Below, in pieces: positions 36,348 to 43,782 of a DNA stretch of 64,000 bases. Under the pieces are notes generated by a model. It was not told the DNA's origin. It was given only the letters and a program-made list of their open reading frames with translations, and searched no databases. Made by a program: the position numbers and the translations under genes. Numbering within the stretch: position 1 is the stretch's first letter; every line of letters begins with the position of its first letter. The stretch comes from Vibrio ishigakensis (GTDB lineage Bacteria > Pseudomonadota > Gammaproteobacteria > Enterobacterales > Vibrionaceae): contig NZ_AP024882.1 in assembly GCF_024347675.1 (NCBI RefSeq), positions 186,001-250,000 of the forward strand. The letters are read 5' to 3'.

Positions 36348-36373
36348 AATACGCCCTATAGTTGGGGCGTATT
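36348..36373. terminator. Hairpin after the glutaredoxin gene
   Basis: A stem AATACGCCC / GGGCGTATT with an 8-base loop. The A-run on its left gives a better T-tract on the minus strand than on the plus strand, so it may act for minus-strand transcription too. Confidence 0.65.
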
Positions 36374-36544
36374 CATACTATCTTGTCTTTTTCTATATTC
36401 CCTATAGACAATCACAAATCCAATCTGAACAATTTTGACGCTTAACCAGATCATACTTGTCCTCATGCATTCACAGGGATTATAAATAATATGTAACCAG
36501 ATGTGTAGGTTAGATGTGAAACTTACCTATTAAGGGGTATAAGA

Positions 36545-36763
36545 ATGTTCAAAACAGATAAGAGCAAAGTCAAAGAGCTATTGATAGCCACGCGCTTTGG
36601 CGTGTCTGCATCAGAGATGGCTACCATCATAGGCGTTGATCCCGTAAAAGCACTCAAGATCATTCGTCAACTCAAAGAAGAAGGGGAAGACATTCAGAGC
36701 TTGGGAGAAGGCAATAACCCTGAACTGCTGGTGCTCTACTCTATCGGTGAGATAGAAAACTAG
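36545..36763 (+). CDS. Small helix-turn-helix-like protein, 72 aa
   Basis: 72 residues, preceded by a good Shine-Dalgarno (AAGGGG, 8 bases). The segment FGVSASEMATIIGVDPVKALKIIRQLKEEGEDI has the spacing of a winged-helix or helix-turn-helix DNA-binding motif (helix, turn at GV, recognition helix, then a wing-like tail). No family is recognised by name. It could be a small transcription factor. Confidence 0.6.
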   Translation: MFKTDKSKVKELLIATRFGVSASEMATIIGVDPVKALKIIRQLKEEGEDIQSLGEGNNPELLVLYSIGEIEN

Positions 36764-36948
36764 TTAAAACAAAATGTTACAAGCGCTGTCGGTAATTTAT
36801 TTGAATTTAGTCTTTGCTGTCCTATTTTGCTGATATTCCCCTGACTTATCAGTGTTTTAATGTATTGATAAAAATTACAAAACAAAAATGAACCAATAAC
36901 GACTACAACCAGTACCAATATTGTCAGCAATTTTGCTAGGAAAGGATT

Positions 36949-37200
36949 ATGCATAGACTCAACCAAAAAAGCTTGTCCGCTTTAGACTCCATTTTGCAAG
37001 ACCTCGGCGAACTCTCCTCAGAAGAAGCCCTTGCTACCTTGATGTGCGGCTTAAACATCGTCTCAGAATACACCTTCGACCTCGATCAGATTGATGAAGG
37101 CAAAGTTCTCACCACAGTACAAAACGCAGAAACTCAGATTCAGATCATCAAATCCAGCCTCAAACAGCCCTCTCCTATTCAAGAGGACATGGCGGTTTAG
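36949..37200 (+). CDS. Hypothetical protein, 83 aa
   Basis: 83 residues, start supported by AAAGGA six bases upstream. It is acidic and mostly helical (LNQKSLSALDSILQDLGELSSEEALATLMCGLNIV...), with no signal peptide or membrane helix. No family recognised. It lies 185 bases after the small HTH-like gene and before the hairpin-controlled micro-gene and enolase. Confidence 0.6.
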   Translation: MHRLNQKSLSALDSILQDLGELSSEEALATLMCGLNIVSEYTFDLDQIDEGKVLTTVQNAETQIQIIKSSLKQPSPIQEDMAV

Positions 37201-37224
37201 TCACCCAACTCCTCTCACTTTCAT

Positions 37225-37276
37225 CCTCTTCTACACTTTAGGTCTGATTTGCCAAAAGCAGGCCGTGTAGAAGAGG
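37225..37276 (+). promoter_or_regulatory. Hairpin sequestering the ribosome binding site of the 53-aa gene
   Basis: CCTCTTCTACAC (37225-37236) and GTGTAGAAGAGG (37265-37276) form a perfect 12-bp stem around a 28-base loop. The 3' arm contains most of the Shine-Dalgarno AGAGGAG of the gene that starts at 37283, so the folded RNA would hide it. This is the geometry of a thermosensor or ligand-controlled translational switch. There is no T-tract, so it is not an intrinsic terminator. Confidence 0.6.
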
Positions 37277-37282
37277 AGACAT

Positions 37283-37444
37283 ATGCCTCCCCGAAAGTAC
37301 CTTTTAAGTCTGCTCAAAATAAAAAAGCGGTACGTAACTTTCCAAACTTGCAACCCAGGTGATATTGATTATCACTTGCAACAAGGCTACATTGGTGAAC
37401 ACGAAGTAAGGCCGAACTTTAAGCAAAATAACTGTTTCTACTAA
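37283..37444 (+). CDS. 53-residue basic protein upstream of enolase
   Basis: ATG is preceded by AGGAGA five bases upstream, and the stop is 14 bases before the enolase start, which has its own AGGAG. The product begins MPPRKYLLSLLKIKKRYV and ends QNNCFY; it is basic at the N-terminus and has no membrane helix. No family recognised. It could be a functional small protein or a leader whose translation is coupled to enolase synthesis. The 12-bp hairpin covering its ribosome binding site suggests that translation here is regulated. Confidence 0.6.
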   Translation: MPPRKYLLSLLKIKKRYVTFQTCNPGDIDYHLQQGYIGEHEVRPNFKQNNCFY

Positions 37445-37458
37445 CCAGGAGATAATCC

Positions 37459-38745
37459 ATGGATTTTTCAATTGAGAACATAGTCGCCCGCGAAATACTC
37501 GATTCACGCGGCAATCCAACCGTTGAAGTAGATGTAACACTATTCTGTGGCGTTCAAGCCCGCGCCTCAGCGCCATCAGGGGCTAGTACAGGTTCAAGAG
37601 AAGCGCTAGAGCTAAGAGATGGTGATGACAGATTTGGTGGTAAAGGTGTGGCGCAAGCGGTCAACTTTGTGAATACCGAAATTGCGCAAGCCTTACTTGG
37701 TATGGACTCACGCGAACAGCGCAAGATAGACACTACTATGATTGAGTTGGATGGCACAGAAAACAAAGCACGCTTTGGCGCCAATGCCATACTCGCTGTA
37801 TCCATTGCAGTGGTTAAAGCAGCTGCACTGGCAGCGGAAGTCCCTTTATATCGCTATATCGGTGGCGTATCCGCTAACGTCCTACCTGTTCCTTGCATGA
37901 ACATACTTAATGGCGGTGTGCACGCTCGCTGGCAAGGACCTGATTTCCAAGAATATATGATTGCCCCTATCGGCGCTTCTTCTATGCGAGAAGCCGTTCA
38001 ATGGGGTAGCGAAGTGTATCAAGCCCTGCGCAAAGTGCTGCTCGATCAAGGCTATTCCACCGGTGTTGGTGATGAGGGTGGCTTTGCACCTAAGGTAAAC
38101 TCAAACAAAGAACCCCTTGAACTGATTGTTCAGGGCATTAAGGCAGCGGGCCTGCGTCCGGGTGAAGATGTAGGTATTTGCTTAGACCCTGCCTCGAGTG
38201 AGTTCTTTGAAGATGGAGGTTATCAGCTTCATTCAGAGAACCGCAAACTCAGCTCGGCGGAGATGATCGACTACTATGCTGCACTTGTAGACGAGTTCCC
38301 TATCATTCTTATCGAGGATGGATTAGCCGAAGATGACTGGGACAACTGGCCTCTGCTCAACCAAAAACTTGGTAGCCGTATTGAGATTGTCGGTGATGAC
38401 CTCTTTGTGACCAACACCAAATACATAGCCAAAGGCATCGATTTAGGCGCAGCGAATTCGGCCCTTATCAAACTAAACCAGATCGGCTCTCTGACCGAGA
38501 CCATAGACTCGGTAAACCTATGTTACTCAGCGAACTGGGGCGCTTTTGTTTCTCACCGCTCGGGTGAAACAGTAGACAGTTTCATCGCCGATATGACGGT
38601 AGGTTTGAGCACGGGTCACTTAAAAACCGGTGCTCCATGCCGGGGCGAACGCGTTGAGAAATACAACCAATTGATGCGTATCGAGGATGAACTGGGAAGT
38701 TCTGCCCGATTTGCTGGTCGTGGAGCATTTCAAAACCTCGACTAA
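37459..38745 (+). CDS. eno: Second, divergent enolase
   Basis: A 428-residue enolase (2-phosphoglycerate to phosphoenolpyruvate). Present are the lid loop PSGASTGSREALELRDGD, the catalytic Glu pair (FQEYM and VGDEGGF), the Mg ligands in LDPASSEF, IEDGL and VGDDLF, Lys in LIKLNQIGS, SHRSGET, and KTGAPCRGER. Two places differ from standard enolases. The loop normally reading GGEHADNN is GGVHARWQG, and the phosphate-binding Ser or Thr after Arg (SRS/SRT) is Gly (CRG). The standard Vibrio enolase is encoded next to pyrG, which is absent here, so this should be a paralogue, perhaps with altered substrate or conditions of use. Confidence 0.85.
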   Translation: MDFSIENIVAREILDSRGNPTVEVDVTLFCGVQARASAPSGASTGSREALELRDGDDRFGGKGVAQAVNFVNTEIAQALLGMDSREQRKIDTTMIELDGTENKARFGANAILAVSIAVVKAAALAAEVPLYRYIGGVSANVLPVPCMNILNGGVHARWQGPDFQEYMIAPIGASSMREAVQWGSEVYQALRKVLLDQGYSTGVGDEGGFAPKVNSNKEPLELIVQGIKAAGLRPGEDVGICLDPASSEFFEDGGYQLHSENRKLSSAEMIDYYAALVDEFPIILIEDGLAEDDWDNWPLLNQKLGSRIEIVGDDLFVTNTKYIAKGIDLGAANSALIKLNQIGSLTETIDSVNLCYSANWGAFVSHRSGETVDSFIADMTVGLSTGHLKTGAPCRGERVEKYNQLMRIEDELGSSARFAGRGAFQNLD

Positions 38746-38756
38746 CCACTAAAAAT

Positions 38757-38783
38757 AGAAAAGGCGCTTCAAGCGCCTTTTTT
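38757..38783. terminator. Bidirectional terminator, enolase / Crp-Fnr regulator
   Basis: The stem AAAAGGCGC / GCGCCTTTT with loop TTCAA and flanking A and T runs overlaps the stop codon of the convergent regulator gene. Confidence 0.85.
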
Positions 38784-39405
38784 AATCACCAGCTAGCTCA
38801 TCTCGATAGGCCTTGAGACCTTGGATAGAGCTTACTTGAAGTTTTCGACTCTCTGAATCAAGGATCCCCATTCCCTTTAGTTCCTTACAGAAACGAATCA
38901 CAGTGGTGGTGTCTGTACCACTGTATTCTCCGACCTCTCGATAGGTCCACTGATATTCAGGATGATTGTCGAATAGATGATAAATGGCATCCATGATCCT
39001 AACCTTGGCGCTGTTTGAGGTCATCTGAGTCAAACGGTTCTCGGCCTCGCCTAACTCATAACATACACCTCGCACCAAAAAGCCCGAGAGATTACTCGAT
39101 ACGCTATCTAGCTCGGTAAAGGTGCTGAGATTTACCTGAAGTAACTCACTTGGCAACATGGCTCTTGCGGTAGAGCGATAGTCTTGCTTGGTGAACAGTG
39201 AGCGATACCCAAAGAAGTAACCAGGGCCATAGATACGCAGCAGGCTCTCTTTGCCTGATTCTGTGGTTTGGTAGAGACCTATCAGTCCAGATTTAACATA
39301 AAAGAATCCTCTGGTTGGGGCACCGTTTCGGTACACCACTTGATGCTTGGCATAGTCACGCTCATCCGTATAAGCGGTAACCTCTTGCAACACCTGATTG
39401 ATCAT
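38782..39405 (-). CDS. Crp/Fnr-family transcriptional regulator
   Basis: 207 residues. The N-terminal cyclic-nucleotide-binding-like beta-roll (about 15-115; GAPTRGFFYVKSGLIGLYQ, RIYGPGYFFGYRSLF) is followed by a long helix and a C-terminal winged helix (TYREVGEYSGTDTTTVIRFCKELKGMGIL). There is no N-terminal cysteine cluster, so it is not an FNR-type oxygen sensor, and the canonical cAMP-binding residues are not obvious. It converges on the enolase gene and diverges from the TSUP exporter. Confidence 0.85.
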   Translation of the reverse strand: MINQVLQEVTAYTDERDYAKHQVVYRNGAPTRGFFYVKSGLIGLYQTTESGKESLLRIYGPGYFFGYRSLFTKQDYRSTARAMLPSELLQVNLSTFTELDSVSSNLSGFLVRGVCYELGEAENRLTQMTSNSAKVRIMDAIYHLFDNHPEYQWTYREVGEYSGTDTTTVIRFCKELKGMGILDSESRKLQVSSIQGLKAYRDELAGD

Positions 39406-39539
39406 ACTAACTATTACTTCCTAAATGAGACCGAGCCCAGAGTTTAACAGCTTTTGCGAGCCATTTATGATCGTCACTATAAATCATTGAGAGTGTTCAA
39501 ATTTAAACTCTTGTCATCTGATTTTTGAAGTGACAATCC

Positions 39540-40367
39540 ATGCTTCCCGACATCTCCTTTTTGTATGAAATCTTAGCTAGCGGCGACGTAATGCTTAAGC
39601 TAGCTATTGGCTTTACCTTCGGCCTCAGTCTTGGGCTCACCGGCGTTGGTGGTGGGGTGCTACTCATCCCGCTTTTACAGTTTGTGCTTGGGATGCATAC
39701 GGTACTTGCAGTAGGCACCGCAAGCATTATTGCTTCCATAGTGAAGCTCAGTGCTGCTGCTACCCATGTAAAACAGCGCAACGTCGAATGGCAACAGGTC
39801 GGCCTGATGTTTTTAGGCGCTGTGCCTCTAACCCTTATCAGCACTCAAGTGATCGTGACTCTCAATGGCAATCCAAACTATCAGGTGGCGCTGAACCAAG
39901 CCGTTCAGGCCATGATAGTGCTGGTGATGTTGGCGTCACTGCTACTAGTAATTCGAAAGTATCGCTCGGAGCATAAAGCTGTTGAAATAAAAGCGATCAG
40001 CAAACCCAAGCGACGCACCTCTCTTCTGTCTGGGATGTTTTGTGGTTCTCTGCTTGGCTCAACGGGCGTTGGAGGTGGGGTGATACTTCTACCTCTGCTC
40101 AACTCGGTGATCGGCGTGAATATCAAGCGCGCTGTGGGCTCGTCGGTGGTGTTATCCCTGATGCTGTCTGCCATCACCGCCTGGAATTACACCAAGAATG
40201 GCCAAGGAGATATGGCGACCGCTGCTATCCTAGTAACCGGGTCAATCGCCAGCATTCCATTAACCAATTACCTACTAAAGCGCATCAGCGACCAAAGCGT
40301 TTATCGCATTACCATTGGCGTTATCGCGCTAAGCCTAATTATAACTATTGCAACTGAGGTTCTATAG
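39540..40367 (+). CDS. TSUP-family (TauE/SafE) anion exporter
   Basis: A 275-residue inner-membrane protein with two homologous halves, each beginning with a glycine-rich motif: GLSLGLTGVGGGVLLIPLLQ at about 25-44 and GSLLGSTGVGGGVILLPLLN at about 168-187. That duplication defines the TSUP/TauE-SafE family, which moves sulfite, sulfonates or other small anions. The glycosidase gene starts at the base after its stop codon, so the two are translationally coupled. A link to release of an anionic group from a glycan is possible but not shown. Confidence 0.88.
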   Translation: MLPDISFLYEILASGDVMLKLAIGFTFGLSLGLTGVGGGVLLIPLLQFVLGMHTVLAVGTASIIASIVKLSAAATHVKQRNVEWQQVGLMFLGAVPLTLISTQVIVTLNGNPNYQVALNQAVQAMIVLVMLASLLLVIRKYRSEHKAVEIKAISKPKRRTSLLSGMFCGSLLGSTGVGGGVILLPLLNSVIGVNIKRAVGSSVVLSLMLSAITAWNYTKNGQGDMATAAILVTGSIASIPLTNYLLKRISDQSVYRITIGVIALSLIITIATEVL

Positions 40368-42236
40368 ATGCAACGTACCCTACACGCACCTCTGTCGGGC
40401 AAGATTTCCCCGACAGGCTGGATTAAACAGCAACTGGAATTTGACCTTAACCAAGGTTTTGTCGGCGCACTCGACAACCTAGTGCCAGACCTCATCGTCG
40501 AAGATGATATCTACAACTCTCATCGCCTTACCAGCAAAGATAAAGCGAAAGATGTCGGCGCTGTGGCACAAGATGCCGACTGGGAAGTTCAGTACCTATG
40601 GTGGAATTCGGAAACCCAATCGAACTGGTGGGATGGTTATGTGCGCCATGCGCTGCTTGTGGGCGACGCCCTGCACAAGCAGAAGGTTGAGAATTACATC
40701 GAGCGTATCTTAGCGAGCCAGGATGAAGACGGTTATCTCGGTATCTATGCACCGGATCTGCGTTACAAAGCCAAGGGTGAGAATGGCGAGCTATGGGCGC
40801 AAGCGTCACTGCTGCGCGTGTTACTTGGTTATTACGAACACACTCAACGTCAAGATGTGCTTGATGCGGTAATCCGCTCGGTCAGCCGTACCATGCAGGC
40901 TTGGCCTATTGGTAAAAGTCACCCATTTAACGTCTCTGAGCCCTATGCAGGGGTTGGTCATGGCTTGGTTTACACCGATGTTCTTGATCGTCTTTTCGAC
41001 TACACCCAGGATAGCCAATACCTAGACTATGCTAACTTCCTGTATCTGGATTTTTGCCAATACGAGCTATGTGATAACGACATCATGTGGGGTAATCTAC
41101 TGGATGAAGAATATAAATTCCAAGGGCACGCGGTTCATACATGGGAGCACCTGCGTCCGCTAGTAGTGTCCTGCTTTGCCTCAAACAGTCCACTACTAAT
41201 GCAAGGTCTAGAGGCCTTCTTGAAGCGCCTACCTAATTACCTCACCCCATCGGGTGCGCCAATTGGTGATGAATTCATTCTGGGTAAATACGTTGATTCA
41301 ACCAAGGTTGGCTATGAATACTGTTCACTACAAGAGTGGCTAGATTCACTGATTATCCTGACTCGCAATAGTGGTGACCTCAACTGGCTCGACGAAGTAG
41401 AGAAGATCTTCTTCAACGCTGCCTTAGGCGCTCGTCACCCTGATGGCAAAGGTATCGCCTACCTCAAGACAGACAACTCTTATTCCATGACCGGTGATGC
41501 AGGCTGTCATGAATGTGGCGGCACAGTGCATGAGGTGCAAACCCGCTATAAATACTCCCCAACTCACCAAGAAGCGGCGGTATGTTGCGTACCAAACGCG
41601 GGACGTATTACCCCATACTTTGTGAAATCAATGTGGCTTGAACAAGAAGAGGGAGTATTGAAGGCGCTGTATGGCCCAAGCATCTTCCAAACTGAAATCC
41701 AAGGCATCAAGGTTGAATTTGAAGAGGTCTCTACCTATCCGACCGAACTCAACTCCACTATCCATGTGCGCAGTGAAAAGCCTGTTAACTTCACCCTAAG
41801 CCTACGTGTACCAAACTGGGCAGAGACTGTGCTTATTGACGGTGAGCAAGTTAGAGTGCAAAACGGTATGGTTGCGCTTAGCCAAGAGTGGCATGAAGCG
41901 AGCCTAGATATCGAGTTTATTACCACACCTAAAACACACTTAGACCAGCAAGGTGAGCGCTTCTTCAGCTACGGTCCTTTGGTGTATGCCCTGCCTCTTG
42001 AGTCTGAGCAGGAAATCGAGCGCGAGTTCTTACAAGGCCGCTTTGCGGATCGTAAATATCAAATGAAAGAAGAGTTTGTACCACTGACGCTTGGTGAAGA
42101 GCAACAACCGATTCTAAATGAGGTAAACAAGGTTTCTTTGTGTGGTCACAGGACACCGAGTTTGAGTGTTGGAGGGCTGAACTTAAGGCCGATGGCTGAG
42201 ACTATTTTGAGGCAGGTTACGTTTGCTGGGGAATGA
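40368..42236 (+). CDS. GH127-type glycoside hydrolase (beta-L-arabinofuranosidase family)
   Basis: 622 residues, with no signal peptide, so cytoplasmic. It matches the GH127 family (DUF1680): the alpha/alpha barrel has YWWNSETQSNWWDGYVRH, and the zinc/cysteine active site appears as GCHECGGTVHE followed about 60 residues later by AAVCCVPNAGR, corresponding to the Glu-Cys and Cys-Cys ligands described for HypBA1. Family members release L-arabinofuranose, but others act on different sugars, so the substrate stays open. It is cotranscribed with TSUP. Confidence 0.82.
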   Translation: MQRTLHAPLSGKISPTGWIKQQLEFDLNQGFVGALDNLVPDLIVEDDIYNSHRLTSKDKAKDVGAVAQDADWEVQYLWWNSETQSNWWDGYVRHALLVGDALHKQKVENYIERILASQDEDGYLGIYAPDLRYKAKGENGELWAQASLLRVLLGYYEHTQRQDVLDAVIRSVSRTMQAWPIGKSHPFNVSEPYAGVGHGLVYTDVLDRLFDYTQDSQYLDYANFLYLDFCQYELCDNDIMWGNLLDEEYKFQGHAVHTWEHLRPLVVSCFASNSPLLMQGLEAFLKRLPNYLTPSGAPIGDEFILGKYVDSTKVGYEYCSLQEWLDSLIILTRNSGDLNWLDEVEKIFFNAALGARHPDGKGIAYLKTDNSYSMTGDAGCHECGGTVHEVQTRYKYSPTHQEAAVCCVPNAGRITPYFVKSMWLEQEEGVLKALYGPSIFQTEIQGIKVEFEEVSTYPTELNSTIHVRSEKPVNFTLSLRVPNWAETVLIDGEQVRVQNGMVALSQEWHEASLDIEFITTPKTHLDQQGERFFSYGPLVYALPLESEQEIEREFLQGRFADRKYQMKEEFVPLTLGEEQQPILNEVNKVSLCGHRTPSLSVGGLNLRPMAETILRQVTFAGE

Positions 42237-42255
42237 TTAAGGTTCGCTGGTAAGA

Positions 42256-42280
42256 AGATCCCGGATAACTACTTCGTAGT
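42256..42280. repeat. Dispersed palindrome, left half, interrupted by the IS
   Basis: AGATCCCGGAT-AACTAC-TTC-GTAGT, continued after the insertion element at 43705 as AGTTTCCGGGATGAC. Joined with one copy of AGT it forms a near-perfect hairpin (CCCGGA.AACTAC / GTAGTT.TCCGGG), so the element inserted at the right-hand base of the inner stem. Confidence 0.85.
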
Positions 42281-42311
42281 TGAAGTGCCCCCTTAAAGTT
42301 AGACATTTCTC

Positions 42312-43112
42312 TTAAGCAACTTTCAAGGCTTGGTTTCGATATTCTATCGGAGTCAGGCCTTTCAGTTTCACTTTGATTCGCTCAGTGTTGTAGTAATGGA
42401 TGTACTCTTTGATGCTTCTAATCAAGTCATCCGCGTTGTCGAAGTCCCGACCATGATACATCTCCGTTTTAAGTAGACCGAAGAAGTTTTCCGCCACAGC
42501 ATTGTCTAGGCAATTGCCCTTTCGAGACATGCTTTGTTCTATTCCACGTTCTCTTAGCATCCTGACGTACAACTTGTGTTTATACTGCCAACCTTGATCA
42601 CTGTGTAGTAATGGCTGAGTTCCTTTTGGGAGCTTGTTAATCGCAGCTTTCAACATATCTAGTACCAGCGGAAGTCGAACATGTTTTGTCACCTGATAAG
42701 ACACCACTTCTTGATTGAAGAGGTCGATGACAGGTGATAGGTAGACCTTCTGTCCTTTGACCTTAAACTCTGTAACATCAGTAACCCACTTCTCATCTGG
42801 CTTGGATGCAAAGAAGTTTCGGTCGAGCTTATTCGGTGCTGCATAAGCTAACTCTCCTTTATGGGAGCGATACTTTTTCGGTCTAACAGTGGATTTAAGT
42901 CCTAGCTCTCTCATTAATTTGTAGACCGTTTTATGGTTTATTTGAATGCCCCTATTTCGCAAGGTCCAGTAGATACGTCGATAACCGTAACGACCTTTAT
43001 GCTGATAAAAGATACGAGTAATAAGCTCACGCTCACTAGCATAGTTCGAGGGTTTCTGAGCCACCTTTACTTGGTAGTAAAACACACTCCGAGCAAGTTT
43101 TATCGCTCGCAA
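42312..43112 (-). CDS. IS3-family transposase OrfB (DDE integrase core)
   Basis: 266 residues from the first ATG. HTH_21-like YGYRRIYWTLRNRGIQINHKTV precedes the rve catalytic core: Asp in KWVTDVTEFKV, Asp in LLHSDQGWQYKH, and Glu in GNCLDNAVAENFFGLLK (DDE). In this family OrfB is normally made as an OrfAB fusion by -1 frameshifting, so the ATG used here may not be a real start; the open frame extends upstream toward orfA. Confidence 0.92.
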   Translation of the reverse strand: MRAIKLARSVFYYQVKVAQKPSNYASERELITRIFYQHKGRYGYRRIYWTLRNRGIQINHKTVYKLMRELGLKSTVRPKKYRSHKGELAYAAPNKLDRNFFASKPDEKWVTDVTEFKVKGQKVYLSPVIDLFNQEVVSYQVTKHVRLPLVLDMLKAAINKLPKGTQPLLHSDQGWQYKHKLYVRMLRERGIEQSMSRKGNCLDNAVAENFFGLLKTEMYHGRDFDNADDLIRSIKEYIHYYNTERIKVKLKGLTPIEYRNQALKVA

Positions 43113-43153
43113 TAGGTACTTAAGAGGATGATCAGGCTTTAGAGCTAAAACAG

Positions 43154-43657
43154 TCAGCGCTTTTTCTTGGTTTGTCCTTCTTTTTCCAGTCTTAGCTCCT
43201 TCAACTTTTTTAAAACCGCATTCTCCGCACGAAGATATAGAAGCTCCTCTTTTAGCTCCTCTAATGTCATCTCATCGTCTGGTTTGTTGGTAGTGTGCGA
43301 TTTAGATTTCATAGTGGCTCGTCCTCGCGATCTTGGCTCAAGCCCTACGACACCAGAGTCTTGGTACTGGTGAAGCCACCTAGATAAAGCAGATGGAGTA
43401 GAGAGGTTGAGCACAGCGCTTGTTTTATTGATCGACCAGTTGTTTTCCCACATTAGGCATAAAGCGTCGAACTTCGCTTTCGCTGTTGTGAGGTGTTTAT
43501 GAAGAAACGCTTGCTCGCCATTCTCTTCATAGACACGCGTCCAGTATCGTATTTGTCTGGAGTTGACATTAAATATCTTAGCGAGTGCTCTAGACGATAT
43601 TCCGTCACTGCATTGCTTCGCTACCGATAGTTTAAACTCTCTGCTGTATTTGGACAT
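43154..43657 (-). CDS. IS3-family transposase OrfA (DNA-binding)
   Basis: About 167 residues. Two helix-turn-helix units (KYSREFKLSVAKQCSDGISSRALAKIF and NWSINKTSAVLNLSTPSALSRWLHQY) are followed by a leucine-zipper-like coiled coil (LEELKEELLYLRAENAVLKKLKEL), typical of the IS150 group. The 3' end carries the A-rich stretch AAGAAAAAG just before the stop, a plausible slippery site for a -1 shift into orfB. ATG at 43657 (MSKYSREFKL) is preferred over GTG 43669. Confidence 0.88.
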   Translation of the reverse strand: MSKYSREFKLSVAKQCSDGISSRALAKIFNVNSRQIRYWTRVYEENGEQAFLHKHLTTAKAKFDALCLMWENNWSINKTSAVLNLSTPSALSRWLHQYQDSGVVGLEPRSRGRATMKSKSHTTNKPDDEMTLEELKEELLYLRAENAVLKKLKELRLEKEGQTKKKR

Positions 43658-43704
43658 AAAAAGACCCACAATAATTGGTTGTCCAACTATTGGGGGTCAG
43701 TTCA

Positions 43705-43780
43705 AGTTTCCGGGATGACATTGTTAAAACGCAAAGATTTTCGTCATACCGGAATTTCTGAAAGAAATATCCGGTATCTG
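43705..43780. repeat. Palindrome right half and a second dispersed palindrome
   Basis: 43705-43719 completes the IS-interrupted hairpin. 43743-43780 is another member: GTCATACCGGAA-TTTCT-GAA-AGAAA-TATCCGGTATC. The outer arms are related to the copies at 15206-15304 while the inner stem is different but still self-complementary. It ends 2 bases before the mannosidase stop codon. Confidence 0.8.
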
Positions 43781-43782
43781 TA

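Larger units (their letters stand above)
42281..43704. mobile_element. IS3-family insertion sequence, IS150 type
   Basis: 1424 bp. The imperfect terminal inverted repeats are TGAAGTGCCCCCTTAAAGTT (left) and TGAACTGACCCCCAATAGTT (right, reverse complement), both followed by (A/G)GACA. It is flanked by the 3-bp direct repeat AGT (42278-42280 and 43705-43707). The two genes orfA and orfB are intact, so the element is probably active or recently inserted. Confidence 0.93.

Noticed and set aside
36760-36966. A 68-codon minus-strand frame with a hydrophobic run
   Set aside because: It overlaps the start of the well-supported 83-aa gene and lacks a good Shine-Dalgarno. The hydrophobicity may just reflect A+T-rich intergenic DNA. 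The minus-strand T-tract of the hairpin at 36348-36373 is the only point in its favour.
39788-40357. Alternative frames inside the TSUP and GH127 genes
   Set aside because: They lie wholly within well-supported genes and show no family features.
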